The notes under the pieces are model-generated. The model had not been told where the DNA came from. It worked only from the letters and a program-made list of their open reading frames with translations, and did no database searches. Below are positions 61,601-64,000 of a stretch of DNA of 64,000 bases, one piece after another; position 1 is the first letter of the stretch, and each line of letters starts with the position of its first letter. The position numbers were made by a program, and so were the translations under genes. Source of the stretch: Hyphococcus luteus (GTDB lineage Bacteria; Pseudomonadota; Alphaproteobacteria; Caulobacterales; Parvularculaceae); assembly GCF_002943565.1 (NCBI RefSeq), contig NZ_PJCH01000015.1, forward strand, positions 620,001 to 684,000, read 5' to 3'.

Positions 61601-64000
61601 CGCCCGCGCCGCCGGCGATCATGTCGTTTTGGGCGGTTCCGCGCAGCGTATCCGCGCCGGCCGCGCCCTCGATGACATTGTAATCCTCGACATCGGCCAC
61701 ATCGATGGTGAAGGTCATGAGCGTCGTCTCGCCCCCGGCGCCGACCGCGTTGACCGTCACCTGATGGGAAGACTGGGTCTCATAGTCGAGCGCGGCGCCG
61801 TCTTTCAGCTTGAGCTGGTCGCCGACGATTTCAAAGGCGCCCGAGGGGTCGTCGGCGATGACGAACTGCGTCACCGCGCCGCCGGTTTCCGGATCGGCCG
61901 CGGCGAGCGTCCCGATGACAGCGCCCGCGTCGTTTTCGACCACCATGGGCGCATCGGAAAGCGCGCTCATGGTCACGTCCGCGCCGTTCACAAGCTGCAG
62001 ATTATCCGCGCCGGCAAGATCCTCGATCTCGCCGCCCGGCGCGCTCGTCATCACCCAGTTGTTGACAAGACCCGGCTCGGTGTCCGGATTGGCGAGCGGC
62101 CTGCCTGCATGGTCGGCGATTTCTTCCGGGCTGCGCGCATAATCGAAAATGCGCGCTTCATAAATTTCGCCCTCGAAAACCTGGCCCGTATCGAAGCTTC
62201 CGCCTTCGGAATCCTGCTCCTGGCCGAAGGCGAGCGAGCCGCCGGATTTCAGATCGCGGATATTCACCGACGTCTCGAACGCCGTTTCGCCGTCCACAAA
62301 GAGTTTCAGCTCATTCGACGCCTGGTCCCAGGTGAACGAGACCTGATGGCGGTCGCCGTCGAGCAGCGAGGCGTTCGTCACGCCGGTGTTGATGCTTTGA
62401 CCGGCAATATAAATGTTGAGATCGCCGCTGCCGCCATCGAGGAAGAGCAGCGCTTCATTGTTGGAGCCGTCGCTCGCCGCATAGGAAAAGAGCGGCGTTC
62501 CGGCGCCCACATCGGTCTGATCGGAGGCGAAAGCCACTTCGACCGTCAGCGCGTCGGTGGGGAAGCCTTCGAGATTCATGGCGAGCGCGCCGTCGTCGAC
62601 GCCGCCGTCCGTGTTGAGCGCCAGCGCGTTGGGCCGGTTTGCAGGCGCCAGATAGAAATCAACCGGCGCTTCGTCGATATCGCCGACAGCCACGGTAAAG
62701 GTCGACTGGACCGTATCCCCGGAGGCGCTGATCGCCTCCACGGTGATGTCGTGAGAGTCCTGCGTTTCGTGGTTGAGAGAAACGCCGTCTTTCAGTCTGA
62801 TTTCATTCCCGACGATTTCGAACGCGCCGGAGGGATCGTCGACGATGGCGAACTCCGTCACCGGCCCGCCATTGTCCGGATCCGTTGCGGAAAGAACGCC
62901 CGCAACCGCGCCCGGCTGGTTTTCGACGACCGTCGGAACGTCGAACGCCTCGCCGCCTTCCACATAGGCGCCGTTCTGCAAGGAGAGATCGTCCGCGCCC
63001 ACAAGGTCTTCAATGACGCCGCCGGTCTCGGCATTCATCACCCAGTTGTTGACGAGGCCCGGCTCGGTGTCCGGGCTGGCGATGGGCGCGCCTTTGTTTG
63101 CGGCGATCTCCTCGCCGCTGCGCGCATAATCGAAGATCCGGACTTCCGCGATCTCGCCTTCAAAGACCTGGCCGCTGTTAAAGCCGCCGCCTTCCGAATC
63201 CTGCTCCTGGCCGAAAACCAGCGAGCCGCCGGATTTGAGGTCGCGGATATTGACCGAGGTCTCAAACGCCGTTTCGCCGTCCACATAGACTTTCAGCTCG
63301 TTCGAGGCCTGGTCCCAGGTGAAGGAGACCTGATGCTGCTCGCCGTCGAGCAGCGAAGCGTTGTCGACGCCGGTGTTGATCTTCTGGCTGGCGAGGAAAA
63401 CATGCAGCTTGCCGCTGGAGCCTTCCATCCACAACAAGGCTTCGTTATCCGAACCGTCGCTCGCCGCATAAGAAAAGAGCGGCGCGCCATTGCCCACATC
63501 GGTCTGATCGGATGCAAACGCGACTTCGACCGTCAGCGCGTCGGTCGGGAACCCCGCCATGTCCGACGCGATGGCCGCATCGTCGCCGCCGCCGTCCCTA
63601 TTGAGCGACAACACGCCCGGTGAGGCGGCCGGCGACAGGGCGAAATCCGTCGGCGTTTCCGTCAGGTCGGCGACGGGAATGTCGAAGCTTTCGCTGGCGC
63701 TTTCGCCATGGGCGTCCGTCGCGGTGACGGTGACATTAATTTCCGAGCCTTCTTCGTAATTGACGTCAGCGTCGTCTTTGAGCTTCAGCACATAACCGCT
63801 GTCGTCTTCGACCACTTCGAACCGGTCGTCGCTGACCGCGATGGAAACAGCGTCGCCGTCCGGGTCCGCGATGGACAGGAGCGCGGCGTGATCGCCGGGG
63901 GTGTTCTCCGTAACGCCGAGCCGGTCTTCGTCGGTGACGCCCGGCAGGCGGTAGCTGTCGCCGCCGATGACTTCCGTGACGCCGCCCGTATCGGGGCCGG
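58677..64000 (-). CDS. Giant RTX surface/secreted protein with LamG and cadherin-like repeats, 5'-truncated
   Basis: The last 1773 residues are visible; the frame is open through the right edge, so the start is outside the window. From the N-terminal side: a cadherin-like segment; LamG domain 1 (about 63610-63050); cadherin-like block; LamG domain 2 (about 62620-62080), nearly the same as the first; another cadherin-like block; glycine-rich RTX nonapeptides (GGAGDDVIRG type); four 112-residue repeats (60117-61460); more RTX repeats; an Ig/VCBS-like module; and a final RTX array and C-terminal tail (IDFADVEQVTY) typical of type I secretion signals. Calcium would fold the RTX parts after export. 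Likely a cell-surface adhesin or secreted binding protein. Convergent with the tolC gene. Confidence 0.9.
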   Translation of the reverse strand, partial: GPDTGGVTEVIGGDSYRLPGVTDEDRLGVTENTPGDHAALLSIADPDGDAVSIAVSDDRFEVVEDDSGYVLKLKDDADVNYEEGSEINVTVTATDAHGESASESFDIPVADLTETPTDFALSPAASPGVLSLNRDGGGDDAAIASDMAGFPTDALTVEVAFASDQTDVGNGAPLFSYAASDGSDNEALLWMEGSSGKLHVFLASQKINTGVDNASLLDGEQHQVSFTWDQASNELKVYVDGETAFETSVNIRDLKSGGSLVFGQEQDSEGGGFNSGQVFEGEIAEVRIFDYARSGEEIAANKGAPIASPDTEPGLVNNWVMNAETGGVIEDLVGADDLSLQNGAYVEGGEAFDVPTVVENQPGAVAGVLSATDPDNGGPVTEFAIVDDPSGAFEIVGNEIRLKDGVSLNHETQDSHDITVEAISASGDTVQSTFTVAVGDIDEAPVDFYLAPANRPNALALNTDGGVDDGALAMNLEGFPTDALTVEVAFASDQTDVGAGTPLFSYAASDGSNNEALLFLDGGSGDLNIYIAGQSINTGVTNASLLDGDRHQVSFTWDQASNELKLFVDGETAFETSVNIRDLKSGGSLAFGQEQDSEGGSFDTGQVFEGEIYEARIFDYARSPEEIADHAGRPLANPDTEPGLVNNWVMTSAPGGEIEDLAGADNLQLVNGADVTMSALSDAPMVVENDAGAVIGTLAAADPETGGAVTQFVIADDPSGAFEIVGDQLKLKDGAALDYETQSSHQVTVNAVGAGGETTLMTFTIDVADVEDYNVIEGAAGADTLRGTAQNDMIAGGAGDDVIRGRNGDDILSGDEGNDNIRGNAGDDVIAGGDGNDVIRGDAGADELSGGAGDDRIYADGADTSIDGGEGYDRVVVQGDEDFAINMAASNVEQVHGGAGSDAIDASSATESVRQYGRDGDDVLTGGAGDDVQRGGAGDDVIAGGAGNDVLRGDAGADALSGGAGDDRIYADGADTSIDGGEGYDRVIVQGDEDFAIDMAASNVEQVHGGAGSDAIDASGATEGVRQYGRDGDDALTGGAGDDVQRGGAGDDVIAGGDGNDVIRGDAGADELSGGAGDDRIYADGADTAIDGGEGYDRVIVQGDEDFSIDMAASNVEQVHGGAGSDAIDASGATEGVRQYGRDGDDALTGGAGDDVQRGGAGDDVIAGGAGDDVIRGDAGADELSGGAGDDRIYADGADTAIDGGEGYDRVIVQGDEDFSIDMAASNVEQVHGGAGSDAIDASGATESVRQYGRDGDDVLTGGTGDDVQRGGEGNDVVSGGAGDDVVRGDAGDDVLTGGEGDDRIYGGDGEDMAVFSGNRADYTIEQLNDTAYRVIDNRDGTPDGTDRVYDVEHFEFADQTIDAGNILNEPPTDISLEPALSTRAVGAEVSNGNIATADGGGSGVAGVNFGGAVAGTGMVTLAFAAVDNSFELLVNGESLTGRTVQLQSNVYDSGSQAFLQFEDGSAMTTPWTASADGSPRVIVQVTENGVDVMATRTPDSTEYESMTLVNGAFTPPSFLDGDNTVTVVNPNDDGPDGLSVEVFAEYDEAVEGPLEGVDGAVVGTLSADDADASGAASFAIADDPSGLFEVAGDQLKVKDGVSLDYDSQSSHEIVIEATDDQGAIYQETVTVNVQEVQSASEFLFGGAGDDVLEGGAGDDFLYGGGGDDVLQGGAGDDFMSGGDGSDVFVYEMGDGNDHIEGGAGAGWTDTIQLQDGATPVGELGTDWTVELSQGSVVSSDEHGLIFSEDADGVITLADGSTIDFADVEQVTY
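60117..61460 (-). repeat. Four tandem 336-bp repeats in the RTX gene
   Basis: Each 336-bp unit encodes 112 residues and contains GGAGDDRIYADGADT, GGEGYDRVIVQGDEDF, ASNVEQVHGGAGSDAI and RQYGRDGDD. Marker positions recur at 60321, 60657, 60993 and 61329, exactly 336 bp apart. The two middle copies are almost identical in DNA, which points to recent duplication or homogenisation. Confidence 0.9.

Noticed and set aside
58770-63623. 1617-codon open frame on the plus strand
   Set aside because: It is antisense to the RTX gene, whose GC-rich Gly/Asp codons leave the opposite frame open; the product is low-complexity with no domain.

Overview
The window is GC-rich bacterial DNA and most likely comes from a free-living, flagellated alphaproteobacterium. 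The evidence is the order folK-rpoZ-rsh-pyrE-pdxJ-acpS-lepB-rnc-era-recO, the single bifunctional RelA/SpoT-type enzyme, and the neighbouring smpB-dapA and slt genes. A Parvularculales/Caulobacterales-like lineage is my guess; genus cannot be read from the sequence.

Region 1 (1-14182) is accessory catabolism. It holds a truncated aldehyde dehydrogenase and a divergent GMC oxidoreductase, then a hydroxycinnamate (ferulate/p-coumarate) module. That module comprises a CoA-dependent hydratase/lyase (ferB-like), an NDP-forming acyl-CoA ligase (ferA-like), a HpcH/HpaI aldolase, an aromatic-acid MFS importer and a MarR regulator (FerC-like). Two near-identical palindromes overlap the predicted promoters of the hydratase gene and of the aldolase-ligase operon, so a single repressor may control both. 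Upstream on the same strand lie a zinc-site-complete MetE-like methyltransferase core, a DUF6282 TIM-barrel protein, a bicupin, an SDR and a second MFS transporter. Their joint substrate is unknown. The region is followed by the 3' half of a tRNA-Asn (14552-14596), the usual scar of an integrative element, which suggests the catabolic block may be an island.

Region 2 (14757-26007) has an exported three-gene operon (lipoprotein, LamG protein, secreted protein) divergent from a large ATPase-LuxR regulator. An EmrA-EmrB-TetR efflux operon with a palindrome over its predicted -10 follows, then a duplicated YcxB-like membrane protein and a 46-residue membrane peptide.

Region 3 (26186-41307) is mostly core: parC, a two-gene membrane/hydrolase pair, an M28 peptidase lipoprotein, a FliM-like SpoA-domain protein divergent from motB-flgE-flgK-flgL-flgI, then recO and era.

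Region 4 (41471-54825) is the housekeeping block rnc to folK on the minus strand, a NYN-domain gene, udgB, smpB, dapA and a very long lytic transglycosylase. Several long inverted-repeat elements sit between these genes.

Region 5 (54826-64000) starts with a small AT-richer patch beside tRNA-Ser(GCT), holding a DUF6471-like reading frame without a normal start codon and an unknown membrane protein. A VOC protein, a TolC-type channel and the C-terminal 1773 residues of a giant RTX/LamG/cadherin-type surface protein with four 336-bp tandem repeats follow.
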